From positions 24,926-88,925 of the forward strand of contig CAWBFS010000048.1 of assembly GCA_963788085.1 (NCBI GenBank): a stretch of 64,000 nucleotides of DNA. Direction: 5' to 3'. The notes under the pieces were generated by a model. It saw nothing but the letters and a program-made list of their open reading frames with translations, did no database searches and was not told the origin of the DNA. Of the stretch, positions 44,109 through 53,866 are shown piece by piece. This DNA is from AP-15 sp963788085. GTDB lineage: Bacteria > Pseudomonadota > Alphaproteobacteria > ATCC43930 > CGMCC-115725. A program made the translations under genes and the position numbers. Position 1 is the stretch's first letter. Each line of letters opens with the position of its first letter.

Positions 44109-47054
44109 TCAAAAGCCCGCAAGTAACTCGGCGACGCCGCCAAGGCCTGTGCAAAGGGAAATTCCAAGGGTAGCAACACCCACCTGTTGGCGTCGCGATG
44201 GCCGTAAACCATCGAGCAGCAATTTTGCCGCTTTCAGATCGGCCGTCTCGAACCCCTCGGTGAACCGATCGTACACCGGGGCCAAAGTCTCACGCGCCGC
44301 TTTGGTACGGTTCTGGTCGCGGTACAGTCGGGCAAGGCTCGTGGCGGCGCGCAGCTCCCAGGACAAGGCGCCTTGCCGGTGCGCCCAGTCGAGGGCTTGC
44401 GTCAAGTGATCTTCGGCCGCCTCGACGGCGCCGGGTCCGCCCTCCGACAGAATAAGCTCGCCCTTGATACGCAGCAGCTCGGCCACGCACCAGCGCCCTT
44501 CATCGCGCTCGCATAGCGCGAGCGCCTCGTCGACCGCTGCAAGACCCTCGGCCATTTGCCCTGCACGGGCCAAGCCTTCCGCCAGGGCGCCGAGAAATGC
44601 CGGGTAGCGCTGGACGAACCCGATCTTGCGCAGCTCGTCAAGAGCGCAGCGCAGATGCTGCGACCCGATAACGACATCCCCGTGCTGGATGAATAACACC
44701 CCCTTGAAACAATGGCCCTCGGCGTGCCAGACGGCCAGCGCATGCCTCGCTGAATGGTCGAGCAGCATCGCCACGAAGCGTTCCGCCGCCGCCAGATCGC
44801 CGATGAAAAGCGCGATCGGGCACGCACCTTGAGCCAGCGTGTTACACATCGAAAGCGCGTTATCGGTGACACAAGCCTCCCCAACACTGCTTTGGGCAGT
44901 GCGCATTGCCTGATCCGGAAATCCCTGAAGCCAGAGGATCAGCGCTAGAGTGCAATTTGCCCTCAGCCGCTGATCAAATTGAAAGCGGACGATATGCGAC
45001 CGGTGAACGGGGGTGACATAGGTGGCGAGCATGCGCTCGATGTGGCGCCGCGCATTGGCCTGGTCTCCCAGATAATGCAGTGGAGTCGCTGTCATTCGAT
45101 CGCCAACGAGCAGATCGACCGGGTCGGGCTGGTTTGCAGCAAGGCTGCAGAACCTTTGGGCGAGCGCCAGCGCGTTCCGGTACTCGCCGCCGGTGAGAGC
45201 GCACATCCACAGCCCCCAGAGCGCCCGCAACTGATACTCGGTGTCGTCAAGGCTTCCCGCAAGTTCGAGAGCCTTTGTCCAGGCCACACCGGCACATGCC
45301 GGACCCTTGGTCTCCATCAGCGAGAGGCCAAGTGCTGCATAGAGCTTCATCCCGTGGCGCAGGTCTCCACTCGATCCTGGCACGAGGCTGGCGAGTGCTC
45401 GCTCGACGCGGCTACGACACTCCTCCATCAGTGACAATTGGAGCCACAAAGGCACTGAGGCGACAGTGAGCGCAACACCGATCGATGTGTCGCCTTGCGG
45501 CGAAAACGACCAATCCAGCGCCGCTTGCAAATCGTCGATCCGGCGGCCATGATGCGCCAGCCACTCGACGGTGGGCCGCGTCTCCCATTCTGTCTCGGCC
45601 CGCTCAAAGAGATGTCGCAAAAGTTCGGCCTGGGCTCGTGCGACTTGTCCGAACTCGCCACTTTCGGCGAGTTTCTCACGCGCGTAGGCACGCGTTGTCT
45701 CGAGCAGCCGATAGCGCGCCTTAGCGCCGGAGGCATCGATCACGACGAGCGACTTCGCGACCAAATTCGCGACACAATCGATGACGTCCGAAACGGCGAT
45801 CTCGGCGCTTGCGGCGACCGCAGTCGCCGCCTTCAGCGCAAAGGCATTGGCGAAGATGGAAAGGCGCCGCAAGACGACGCGCTCGGCCTCGGAGAGCAGC
45901 TCATAACTCCAGTCGAGTGTCGCCCGCAATGTCTGGTGCCGCGGCAGCGCCGTGCGGCGACCGCCGGTGAGCAAATGGAAACGGTCGTCGAGGTGGGCGG
46001 CTACCCCTTCCACTCCGAGCGCAGCTGCGCGGGCGGCCGCGAGCTCGATGGCCAGCGCAATGCCGTCCAGGCGACGGCAGATTGCCGCGATGGCCGGCGC
46101 AACGCGCCGGTTCGGCGCGAAGTGCGGCTCCGTCGCGCGCATCCGTGCGACAAACAGCCGAATCGCGCCATATCTCAGCAAATCCTCAATATCCTCGATA
46201 CCCTCGGCCGGCACAGCGAGCGGCGGCATTCGGTACACGCACTCATCCGCTGCTCGCAGCCCTTCGCGGCTCGTCGCCATCACATGTGCTGCCGGGCTGG
46301 CCCGCAACAGCGCTTCGGCCATGCTCGCCGCGGCGTCGATCACATGCTCGCAATTATCGAGGACAAGCAGGAGCTGCTTCGCGCCGAGCTCACCCGCGAC
46401 CCGTTCAGGTGTTACCGCGCCGCTGGTAATCTCGAGCCCGAGCGCGTTCGCGACGGTAACAGGGACAAGGTCGGGATCGGACAGCGGCCCGAGCTCGGCA
46501 ACCCATACCCCGTCGACAAAGTTGGGTCTCAGGCGACGCGCGATCTCGATGCCCAGTCGCGTCTTCCCGATGCCTCCAGCTCCGACCAAAGTGACGAGCC
46601 GATGAGCCGTCAGGAGCGTGGACGCCTCGGAGAGCTCGTCCTCCCGGCCGATCAGCTCCGAGGTCGGCGCCGGAAGGTTCGTTAGACTTTCCGCATCGTG
46701 AAGGCTCGGTGGCAACGCAGCGCGTCGACCGGGAAACCCTTCCTGTTCGCCGGCTTCAGCGGTGATGTCGGCGACGAACCGGTAGCCGCGGCCAGAAATC
46801 GTTTTGATGAAGCCGCGATCCTCTCCCAGGACCTTGCGCAGCGCCGAGATGTGGAACTGCAGGCTGTGCTCCTCGACCACCATCTCCGGCCAGACGCGGC
46901 TCAGGATTTCGTCCTTGGTAACGAGGTCCCCGCCTGCGTCGATCAGCACCATCAGGACATCGAAAGCTCGGCTGCCAAGGGGGACCAGCACCCCGTCGGC
47001 AGAAAATTCGCGGCGGTGCGGCAGCACCTGAAAGCGGCCGAATTTTATGGTCAT
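44109..47054 (-). CDS. Winged-helix, NB-ARC ATPase and TPR-like transcriptional regulator
   Basis: A 981-residue intact STAND-type regulator. Residues 1-100 are an OmpR/CadC-like DNA-binding winged helix (SRVWPEMVVEEHSLQFHISA, TISGRGYRFVADI). Residues 130-400 are an NB-ARC-type ATPase: P-loop VGAGGIGKTRL at 157-167, Walker B KQLLLVLDNCEHV, HVMATSREGLRAADE (sensor), and GIALAIELAAARAAALG. The rest is helical with TPR-like pairs. Such proteins sense a ligand through the repeats and bind DNA in the ATP form. It lies between two hemA genes; the divergent di-haem peroxidase promoter 535 bases away is a natural target (inference). Confidence 0.9.
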   Translation of the reverse strand: MTIKFGRFQVLPHRREFSADGVLVPLGSRAFDVLMVLIDAGGDLVTKDEILSRVWPEMVVEEHSLQFHISALRKVLGEDRGFIKTISGRGYRFVADITAEAGEQEGFPGRRAALPPSLHDAESLTNLPAPTSELIGREDELSEASTLLTAHRLVTLVGAGGIGKTRLGIEIARRLRPNFVDGVWVAELGPLSDPDLVPVTVANALGLEITSGAVTPERVAGELGAKQLLLVLDNCEHVIDAAASMAEALLRASPAAHVMATSREGLRAADECVYRMPPLAVPAEGIEDIEDLLRYGAIRLFVARMRATEPHFAPNRRVAPAIAAICRRLDGIALAIELAAARAAALGVEGVAAHLDDRFHLLTGGRRTALPRHQTLRATLDWSYELLSEAERVVLRRLSIFANAFALKAATAVAASAEIAVSDVIDCVANLVAKSLVVIDASGAKARYRLLETTRAYAREKLAESGEFGQVARAQAELLRHLFERAETEWETRPTVEWLAHHGRRIDDLQAALDWSFSPQGDTSIGVALTVASVPLWLQLSLMEECRSRVERALASLVPGSSGDLRHGMKLYAALGLSLMETKGPACAGVAWTKALELAGSLDDTEYQLRALWGLWMCALTGGEYRNALALAQRFCSLAANQPDPVDLLVGDRMTATPLHYLGDQANARRHIERMLATYVTPVHRSHIVRFQFDQRLRANCTLALILWLQGFPDQAMRTAQSSVGEACVTDNALSMCNTLAQGACPIALFIGDLAAAERFVAMLLDHSARHALAVWHAEGHCFKGVLFIQHGDVVIGSQHLRCALDELRKIGFVQRYPAFLGALAEGLARAGQMAEGLAAVDEALALCERDEGRWCVAELLRIKGELILSEGGPGAVEAAEDHLTQALDWAHRQGALSWELRAATSLARLYRDQNRTKAARETLAPVYDRFTEGFETADLKAAKLLLDGLRPSRRQQVGVATLGISLCTGLGGVAELLAGF

Positions 47055-47589
47055 TCAGGCTGTCGTGGTTCGGTGCAGACCCGTCTTCCCTGCCTTCTTA
47101 GAACTTGTTAACCTTTCTAAGATCCGTCCTTATCGATCTTGCTGTCAAGATAAGCAATCCTAATCAGGCCATTTTTTTGAAACTCTCCGCGCCGGTTCTT
47201 TCCCATCCGACCCCCGTTGGGTGTCAATTTACTGTCATTTTGCTCCAGCAGATGGCCATCGAGTGCCTGATGAGGCAGCCAATGGCCCGCGAGGGCGCGG
47301 AAATAGCCAGAAAAAGCCCGGAATATTGGTCAATGCCGTAGAATATTGGCTGCGGCGGCGGGACCTGAACACCATCCGGTTCAGCCCCGGCACTCCGTGA
47401 CGACCGGGGCCTACTGCGCTAATCTAAGTTAATTTTAGGAAATCTCAGCTGAGAACCAAAGACCAGCAGACTGATTCGCCGTTAACCTGCGGTTGCCGGC
47501 TTCCCTTACGTAATTGGATCGGCGGGCCGGGGCAGTAGGTCTGTGAAAGCAGCAAGTTCCTGCATCAACGCTGAGGAGAGGAAACACCG
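47055..47589. other. Divergent regulatory region
   Basis: No gene seen. AT-rich stretches (47100-47180 and 47420-47445) suggest promoters for the regulator and for the peroxidase. CTCAGCTGAG at 47444-47453 is a perfect 10-bp palindrome 137 bases before the peroxidase ATG, next to CTAAGTTAATTTTAG, another imperfect inverted repeat. Confidence 0.4.
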
Positions 47590-49434
47590 ATGCGTCGCGA
47601 CACACGGACACTCGTAAAGGCGGCTCTTGCAACGGTGCTGGGGCTCTTGAGCATTCCCTACGCCGCCTCCGCTCAAGACCCGCCAACCATGCCGCCGCCC
47701 TATAATCCCTATCCGCCGCTGCCTGGCTACGTTCCCCCCAGCATTCTCCCGCCAAATTTGAATTCGGAGCTTGCGAGAGTTCGGCGCGAAGTTCAATATA
47801 TCTTCAATCAATATTACACAGAGTACCAAGCCTTATCGCCGACCCCAACTTACGCAGGCAACCCCCCAATACTTGTGCCTAATGGTTATGATGCACAACG
47901 GATACTGGGCGGGCTGTTGAATTACGACCTCACTATGTCTCCGTTCGAGAACGTGGCCTGCGCGTCCTGCCACATGCCTTACGCCGCCTTTAGCGGACCG
48001 ATCCCGTCGGTCAATCTGACGATGATCGCGTATCCCGGATCCTATCACTATCGGGCCGCCAAGCGGACGGCGCAGCGCTACACGTATTCGCACACATTCC
48101 CTGTGCTCAACTACAATTCGACACAGCAACTGTTCTTCGGCGGAAACTTCTGGGATGGGCGGGCGACCGGGATGAAGCTGCAGACTCCCGATGCCGAGCA
48201 GGCACAGGGCCCGCCGGTCGATCCGCTGGAAATGCAGAACCCCGATATCGCCTGCATCGCCTGGAAAATATCCCAGACGCAGTATCTGCCACTCTTCGAA
48301 CTGGTCTGGGGCGACTCGTTCAATATCAGTTGGCCGGCCAACACCGGTCAGATCTGCGCCACCCCCGGAGGCGCGGCTAAATTCCAGGGCAGCCCCACCC
48401 CGATCGCTCTAAGCGCGGACGACCGCACCAAGGCAACCAATATTTTCGATCACTGGGGGCAGTCCCTGTCATTCCTCGAACGCTCAAACGATATCAGCCC
48501 GTTCAACTCGAAATTTGACTGGCTATCTGAAGGGCACGGCGGGGGTCACGCTGACGGCGGACGAGATGGCCGGTTACCAGCTGTTCAACGGCAAGGGCAA
48601 CTGCAATTCTTGTCACGTTGACGGGCGATCCACAACCCTGACGTCGGGTGAGACCGACACCGGCATGACGGCCAGTGTGCAGCCTCTGTTCACCTGCCAC
48701 GGCTTTGCCAATGAAGGCCTGCCGCTCAATCCCAGAATTAGTCTGTTCTATGAAAGCACGCCGGATTCCTTCGGATTTACACCCAATCCCGACGGCTTCC
48801 AGTACAGAGATCTGGGGCTCGGCAATTTCCTCAGAAGCGGGCCGCAATCCTTCCCCGATCCGAACTCGGTCAATTGGCTACAATATGCGCCGAGCACCGA
48901 CGGCCAAATGCAGGTGATGACGGCCCGCGACGTGGCGCTGACCCCGCCGCAGTGTCCCGACGACCGAGGCGGCGACCGGAGCCCTACTTCCAGAAAGAGT
49001 TCTTCCACAATGGCTACATCAAGAGCCTGAAGCAGCTCGTCCACTTCTACAATACGCGCGATGTGATGGCGTATGACTACCCGGTTACGTCTGGTCACTG
49101 CCCGGCGGGAACGACGGAAAAGGTGGACTGCTGGCCGATGCCCGAGGTCCCGAACAACATCGACATGACGACCGGTATGCTCGGCTTGACGGATACCGAG
49201 GAGAACCAAATCGTGGCGTTCCTGCAAACGCTGACGGACGGTTACAATCCGGCCAACCCGACCGTCAGCACCTACAAGAACATCAATACCTATACGGGTC
49301 GGTGCCTGACCGGCGGCAACGCATCGACCCAGGGTAACGAGACCCTGATACCGACTTGGAGTCTTACTCAGTACCCCTGCGCTTCGGACATTTGCGGTGT
49401 CGCGCCCGTGCCCTCGCCGAACCCTGTCCCGTAG
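47590..49434 (+). pseudogene. Di-haem cytochrome c peroxidase-like protein, two or three frameshifts
   Basis: Exported protein of about 614 residues in the CCP/MauG superfamily. The signal peptide (ALATVLGLLSIPYAASAQ) is followed by a Pro/Tyr-rich linker. Haem site 1 is ACASCHMPYAAFSG and site 2 NCNSCHVDGRS; the first follows NGYDAQRILGGLLNYDLTMS. TYSHTFPVLNYNSTQQLFFG and NFWDGRATGM are typical between the haems. The frame shifts at the TTT at 48514-48516, then again near 48960. The C-terminal part (PYFQKEFFHNGYIKSLKQLV, LGLTDTEENQIVAFLQTLTD) is the expected ending. Needs haem, so the hemA gene downstream is an apt neighbour. Confidence 0.85.
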
Positions 49435-49448
49435 CGCTTGGAAGAGAT

Positions 49449-49470
49449 ATGGGGCCGCACGCGGCCCCAT
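49449..49470 (+). terminator. Hairpin after the peroxidase gene
   Basis: ATGGGGCCGC paired with GCGGCCCCAT around a two-base centre, 15 bases after the stop, followed by TATCCTTC. A strong hairpin but a weak T-run, so termination may be partial. Confidence 0.5.
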
Positions 49471-49519
49471 TATCCTTCAATCGTCCTTTCACCGGACCAG
49501 CCGAGTGGGAGTCTGTTCC

Positions 49520-49978
49520 GTGACCAGAATGGTCCTGAAATTGGCGATCACCGCCGCGGTCGGCAGCCTCTTCTCGTTCAACCCGACCGCCGCTCAAATA
49601 GTTTCGCCAGCGCCGAAAGCCAAGCACGTCGAGATCACCCAGGGGCCCATGCTCGAAGGCGCTCGAGACGATTTCGCGATTATCAGATGGACCACCAACA
49701 ACCCTGGCGGGGACGACGATCATTTCGCGGTCGTGCACTATGGTACGGATCCCAAGGAGCTAAGCCAGACGGCGAAAAATCACATCCGGCTCAACCAGGG
49801 CCATCCAGAAACGGTGTTCCGGGCGCGCCTGTACAATCTGAAGCCGCAGACGACCTATTATTACACGGTGACCTCGATGGGGTACGATGGTGTAAGCGAT
49901 GGGGTGGAGAGCCCCGTCGACCAATTCACCACACCTCCGCGCGGCGAGAAAATCGTGAATTTCACTCAGCCAAAGTAA
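49520..49978 (+). CDS. Exported fibronectin type III-like domain protein
   Basis: A 152-residue exported protein. After a signal peptide (LKLAITAAVGSLFSFNPTAA, then Q) one beta-sandwich domain is visible: HVEITQGPMLEGARDDFAII, RWTTNNPGGDDDHFAVVHYG, TVFRARLYNLKPQTTYYYTV. This is the pattern of FnIII domains and of the N-terminal domain of purple acid phosphatases, but no catalytic domain follows. It may bind the peroxidase or the cell surface (inference). Start at the GTG at 49520 (VTRMVLKL); an ATG at 49529 is an alternative. hemA copy 2 begins 21 bases downstream. Confidence 0.75.
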   Translation: MTRMVLKLAITAAVGSLFSFNPTAAQIVSPAPKAKHVEITQGPMLEGARDDFAIIRWTTNNPGGDDDHFAVVHYGTDPKELSQTAKNHIRLNQGHPETVFRARLYNLKPQTTYYYTVTSMGYDGVSDGVESPVDQFTTPPRGEKIVNFTQPK

Positions 49979-49999
49979 CGGCAACCAACATTGGTCGCC

Positions 50000-51205
50000 G
50001 TGAATTACGAAGGCTTCTTCAAAGACCGCCTTGAGGCGCTGCGCGCGGAGGGGCGGTATCGCGTGTTCGCCGATCTCGAGCGGCGCTGCGGCCGCTTCCC
50101 GCGCGCTTTCGACCACCGCATCGGCGCCGAGGTCACGGTGTGGTGCTCGAACGACTATCTCGGCATGGGGCAACACCCGGCGGTACTGGCGGCTATGGAA
50201 GAGACGCTGCGGGCGGTCGGCGCCGGCGCCGGCGGCACCCGCAACATTTCCGGCAACAGCCATGTGCATTTGCTGCTCGAGCGCGAGCTTGCCGATCTGC
50301 ACGGCCGCGAGGCTGCGCTGATCTTTACCTCGGGCTATGTCGCCAACGACGCGGCGCTGTCGACCCTGGCGCGCGAATTGCCGGGCATGGCGGTGTTCTC
50401 GGACGCCTTCAACCATGCCTCGATTATCACGGGCATCCGCAACAGCCGCGCCGAGAAGCACGTCTTTCGCCACAACGACCCGGCCGATCTCGCGCGCCTG
50501 CTCGACCGCGTCGCCCCCGGCCGGCCGAAGCTGGTGTGCTTCGAGTCGGTCTATTCGATGGATGGCGACATCGCGCCGATCGCCGAGCTGTGCGACGTCG
50601 CCGACCGCTTCCGCGCGATGACCTATCTCGACGAGGTGCACGCGGTCGGGCTCTACGGCCCGCGGGGAGGCGGCATCGCCGAGCGCGACGGGGTCATGCA
50701 TCGCCCGACGGTGATCCAGGGCACCCTCGGCAAGGCCTTCGGCACGATCGGCGGCTATGTCGCGGGCTCGGCGGCGCTCGTCGATTTTCTGCGCAGCCAC
50801 GCGCCGGGTTTCATTTTCACGACCTCATTGCCGCCCGCGCTCGCCGCCGGCGCCCTCGCCGCGATACGCCATCTCAAGCAGAGCCAAGTCGAACGCGATC
50901 GCCACCAGGAACGCGCGGCAAGTTTGAAACGACGCCTCGCCGAGGCCGGCCTGCCGGTTATGCCGTCGGCGAGCCATATCGTCCCGGTGATTGTCGGCGA
51001 TCCCAGCCTCTGCAAAGCCGCCTGTGACGAGCTATTGCACCGTCACCGGATCTACGTCCAGCCGATCAATTACCCGACCGTGCCGCGCGGCACCGAACGC
51101 CTGCGGCTGACCCCGACGCCACTGCACAGCGACTCTGATATGGAGGCGCTGGTGGCGGCGCTCGGCGACGTCTGGGCCCGCTTCACTTTGCGCTACGCCG
51201 CCTGA
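50000..51205 (+). CDS. hemA: 5-aminolevulinate synthase, copy 2
   Basis: Intact ALA synthase of 401 residues. NYEGFFKDRLEALRAEGRYR opens the protein; GTRNISGNSHVHLLLEREL, FESVYSMDGDIAPIAELCDV, YLDEVHAVGLYGPRGGGIAE and the PLP-lysine motif TLGKAFGTIGG follow. PINYPTVPRGTERLRLTPTP is the C-terminal substrate region. The start is taken at the GTG at 50000, matching the N-terminus of copy 1; a TTG at 49991 would add three residues. It sits 7.2 kb from copy 1 in the same orientation and closely follows the FnIII gene, so it may be expressed with it. Confidence 0.97.
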   Translation: MNYEGFFKDRLEALRAEGRYRVFADLERRCGRFPRAFDHRIGAEVTVWCSNDYLGMGQHPAVLAAMEETLRAVGAGAGGTRNISGNSHVHLLLERELADLHGREAALIFTSGYVANDAALSTLARELPGMAVFSDAFNHASIITGIRNSRAEKHVFRHNDPADLARLLDRVAPGRPKLVCFESVYSMDGDIAPIAELCDVADRFRAMTYLDEVHAVGLYGPRGGGIAERDGVMHRPTVIQGTLGKAFGTIGGYVAGSAALVDFLRSHAPGFIFTTSLPPALAAGALAAIRHLKQSQVERDRHQERAASLKRRLAEAGLPVMPSASHIVPVIVGDPSLCKAACDELLHRHRIYVQPINYPTVPRGTERLRLTPTPLHSDSDMEALVAALGDVWARFTLRYAA

Positions 51206-51213
51206 CGGCGAGG

Positions 51214-52020
51214 TCAGGTGCCGATGGCGAGCGGGCTCGACAACTTCTTCAATGCGGCGATAACCGATAGCGCGGTCAGGCGGCCAGTGCGCGGATTGTC
51301 GTCTGAGGGCACGTTCTCGATCTGCATCGAGAGGCGCGCGGCGTCGGCTTCGACTTCGATGCGGTGAATATTGCGCGTGACGTTCGGGTCGGCCCAGATC
51401 TCGACCGTGGTGCGGTCGGGCCCGATCCCGGCCAATGCCAATGCCGCCGCGACATTAACATTGGCGGGAAAGCCGCGCGCCGCCTCGCGCGCCGTGCCAC
51501 TGAAGACGCGTTTGGGCCCGGTCAATCCGGCAACGTCAATGTTATTGGCTTCGAGATAGGGCGCCCCCGCCAGCCCGCTAGGCGGCTTTCTCGTGATCAT
51601 CGTCACATTGGATATGCCGCCCTCGGCCGCGGCAATCACAGCGTCGAGCCCGAGCAATGCTCCCGTCGGCACGAGAATGCGGCCACCATTGCGACGCGCC
51701 AGCTCGACCAAATCCAAATTGTCCAGAAGGGCACCGCAACTCAACGACATGACAATGCGGCCATGCCCGAGCGCCGGTTCGGCGAGCTGGCGCAGCACTG
51801 CAGCCGGAGCGCATTCGACGACCACATCGGCCTCTTCCCACAGCCGACCTAGCGGCACTACCGGCACTCGTCGCGCAAAGCTCGCCATTGCCGCTTCCGC
51901 CCGCGCAACGTCACGCGCAGCCACGGCGGTGAGTGTCAGCCCCTCGACACCCTGATCGAGACGCCGGGCCACCACCTTCCCGATCGCACCAAACCCACCG
52001 ATCGCGACCCGTAATGTCAT
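51214..52020 (-). CDS. nadX: L-aspartate dehydrogenase
   Basis: NAD(P)-dependent enzyme making iminoaspartate, the first step of NAD synthesis, or acting in aspartate breakdown. It has 268 residues. The Rossmann motif is VAIGGFGAIGKVVARRLDQG; later features are VVECAPAAVLRQLAEPALGH, ILVPTGALLGLDAVIAA, GTAREAARGFPANVNVAAAL and the conserved catalytic His in NVTRNIHRIEVEADAA. nadA and nadC are not nearby. It converges on hemA copy 2 with an 8-bp gap. Start at the ATG at 52020. Confidence 0.93.
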   Translation of the reverse strand: MTLRVAIGGFGAIGKVVARRLDQGVEGLTLTAVAARDVARAEAAMASFARRVPVVPLGRLWEEADVVVECAPAAVLRQLAEPALGHGRIVMSLSCGALLDNLDLVELARRNGGRILVPTGALLGLDAVIAAAEGGISNVTMITRKPPSGLAGAPYLEANNIDVAGLTGPKRVFSGTAREAARGFPANVNVAAALALAGIGPDRTTVEIWADPNVTRNIHRIEVEADAARLSMQIENVPSDDNPRTGRLTALSVIAALKKLSSPLAIGT

Positions 52021-52221
52021 ATTTCAGGCTCCCGGGCGCAGGCGGAATGCCTGTATCTCTATTCCGCGAGATCTTAGCTGCCTGGTCAACATCATTTCGA
52101 ACTGGAAGCAGCCAACCGGCACCTGGGCCACGAATAGCGACGCGACGCGAACATCGGGGCCTCAAGAATCGATCGAAAGGAGGCATAAAATTTCCTGTGG
52201 ATCCGCTACCTGGCGGTGAAA
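52021..52221. other. Intergenic region upstream of nadX
   Basis: About 200 bases with no gene. Together with the decayed fragment that follows, 52021-52677 has no intact gene. Confidence 0.4.
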
Positions 52222-52612
52222 TCAAAGCTGGTTTGCTATTTGCGTACGTCTAGCAATTTCACCAGTCGTATCCTTCGGGCGTTCTACAAAGCGCACAAAT
52301 GCGACCATCGCCGCGTCTAGCGACGAAGCCGAACAGAAACCCTTTGTACGACGCGCTGCGTCCAAAATGATCGCGATGTTGGTTTCCGGATCGAAGGCGG
52401 AAAAAAACTCATATGTCCGCTCGTCGCCGTCCCGGGCGAAGGCGTCAGAACAACGACCGCGCCGACGGGGATCTCATGCGACCCAAATGGGACCGTTTGC
52501 GAGCCCCAGGCCTTCCAGTTCACGGCTAGCGCTGCGCCTGCACGCACGGGGCTGCCGGTTGATCGAAGGTTGTGCAGTAGTGCCTGAAGGACGAGCCGAT
52601 GCGGCGGCGGCT
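52222..52612 (-). pseudogene. Remnant of a peptidoglycan-amidase-like (TIGR02594-type) protein
   Basis: On the minus strand one frame reads LVLQALLHNLRSTGSPVRAG, AALAVNWKAWGSQTVPFGSH, EIPVGAVVVLTPSPGTATSG, HMSFF. This is like the C-terminal half of NlpC/P60-like proteins of the TIGR02594 group, where GHM/GHV holds the catalytic His. At a run of seven A on the plus strand (52411-52417) the frame shifts, and the next one continues SAFDPETNIAIILDAARRTK to a stop at 52222. The N-terminal catalytic Cys region is absent. No start codon is obvious. Confidence 0.4.
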
Positions 52613-52677
52613 TAGCTTATTACGGCGTTAACCAAGCTCGCTGTTGGATCTCGGCGCGAGGCCCGCTTATCCGACCG

Positions 52678-53845
52678 TCAATACGATTTTGGCAATCCCA
52701 GCACGCGCTCGGCGATGTGGCTGAGGATCAGGTGGGGGCTGACCGGGGCGATGCGGGCGATCTGGATCTCGCGGAAGTAGCGCTCGACATGGTATTCGCG
52801 GGCGTAGCCCATGCCGCCATGCGTCATGACTGCGGTTTCGCAGGCGCGGAAGCCGGCCTCGGCGGCACAGTATTTGGCCGCATTGGCGTAGGCGCCGGCT
52901 TCTTCGCCGCAGTCATAGGCGGCGGCCGCGCGCAACACCATCAGCTCGGCCGCTTCCAGTTCGATCCAGCGTTCGGCGAGCGGGTGCTGGATCGCCTGGT
53001 TCTGGCCGATCGGCCGGCCGAAGACGACGCGCTCCCGGGCATAGCGGGCGGCGCGGCCGAGCGCGGCGCGGCCGAGCCCAACCGCCTCTGCGGCGATCAG
53101 GATGCGTTCCGGGTTCATCCCGTGCAGGATGTAATGAAAGCCCCTGCCCTCCTCGCCGATGCGGTCCTCGATCGGCACCTTCAGCCCGTCGATGAAGAGC
53201 AGGTTCGAATTCGACCGCCTTGCGGCCCATCTTCGGAATTTCGCGCACCTCGACGGCGCTGCGGTCGAGATCGGTGTAGAACAAGGTCATCCCAAGCGAA
53301 GGGCGCGCGACCTCCTCGATCGGCGTCGTGCGCGCGAGGATCAGCATCTTTTCGGCGACCTGGGCGGTCGAGATCCAGATCTTCCGGCCCGTGAGCACAT
53401 AATGGTCGCCGTCGCGCACCGCCCGCGTCTTGAGGCGAGTCGTGTCCAGCCCGGCGTCGGGCTCGGTCACCGCGAAACAGGTTTTTTCGTTACCGCCAAT
53501 CAATGGCGGCAGAAAGCGCTGCTTCTGCTCGTCGGTGCCGAAGACGACGACCGGGTGCAACCCGAAAATGTTCATGTGGATCGCCGAGGCGCCGCTGAAC
53601 CCCGCGCCGGATTCCGCGACCGCCTGCATCAGGATCGCGGCTTCGGTGATGCCGAGCCCGCTGCCGCCATAAGCCTCCGGCATTGCAATGCCGAGCCAGC
53701 CGGCCGCGGCCATCGCCTGATGGAACTCGTGCGGAAAGCCTCCCTCCTCGTCTTTCTTCAGCCAGTATTCGTCGCCAAAGCGGGCGCACAGCCGCGCGAC
53801 GGCTTCCCGCAGTTCCCGCTGCTCGGCGCTCAGCCCAAATGCCAT
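52678..53845 (-). CDS. Acyl-CoA dehydrogenase, frameshifted
   Basis: FAD enzyme of about 388 residues in the acyl-CoA dehydrogenase family. N-terminal helices (LSAEQRELREAVARLCARFG), GIAMPEAYGGSGLGITEAAI, CFAVTEPDAGLDTTRLKTRA and YVLTGRKIWISTAQVAEKML are clear. The frame changes near 53205 (VEFE to NLLFIDGLKVPIEDRIGEEG), possibly through loss of a 5-base duplicate. The C-terminal half has ERILIAAEAVGLGRAALGRA, FGRPIGQNQAIQHPLAE and MTHGGMGYAREYHVERYFRE. The catalytic base cannot be assigned safely, so the chain length of the substrate is unknown. Confidence 0.9.
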
Positions 53846-53866
53846 CTCATTCTCCTGCGAGGAACT

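Noticed and set aside
45495..46685. Plus-strand open frame of 396 codons
   Set aside because: Antisense to the STAND regulator; composition is Arg- and Gln-rich without any domain.
47105..47341. 78-codon plus-strand frame upstream of the peroxidase
   Set aside because: Lies in the AT-rich divergent promoter region, with no family resemblance.
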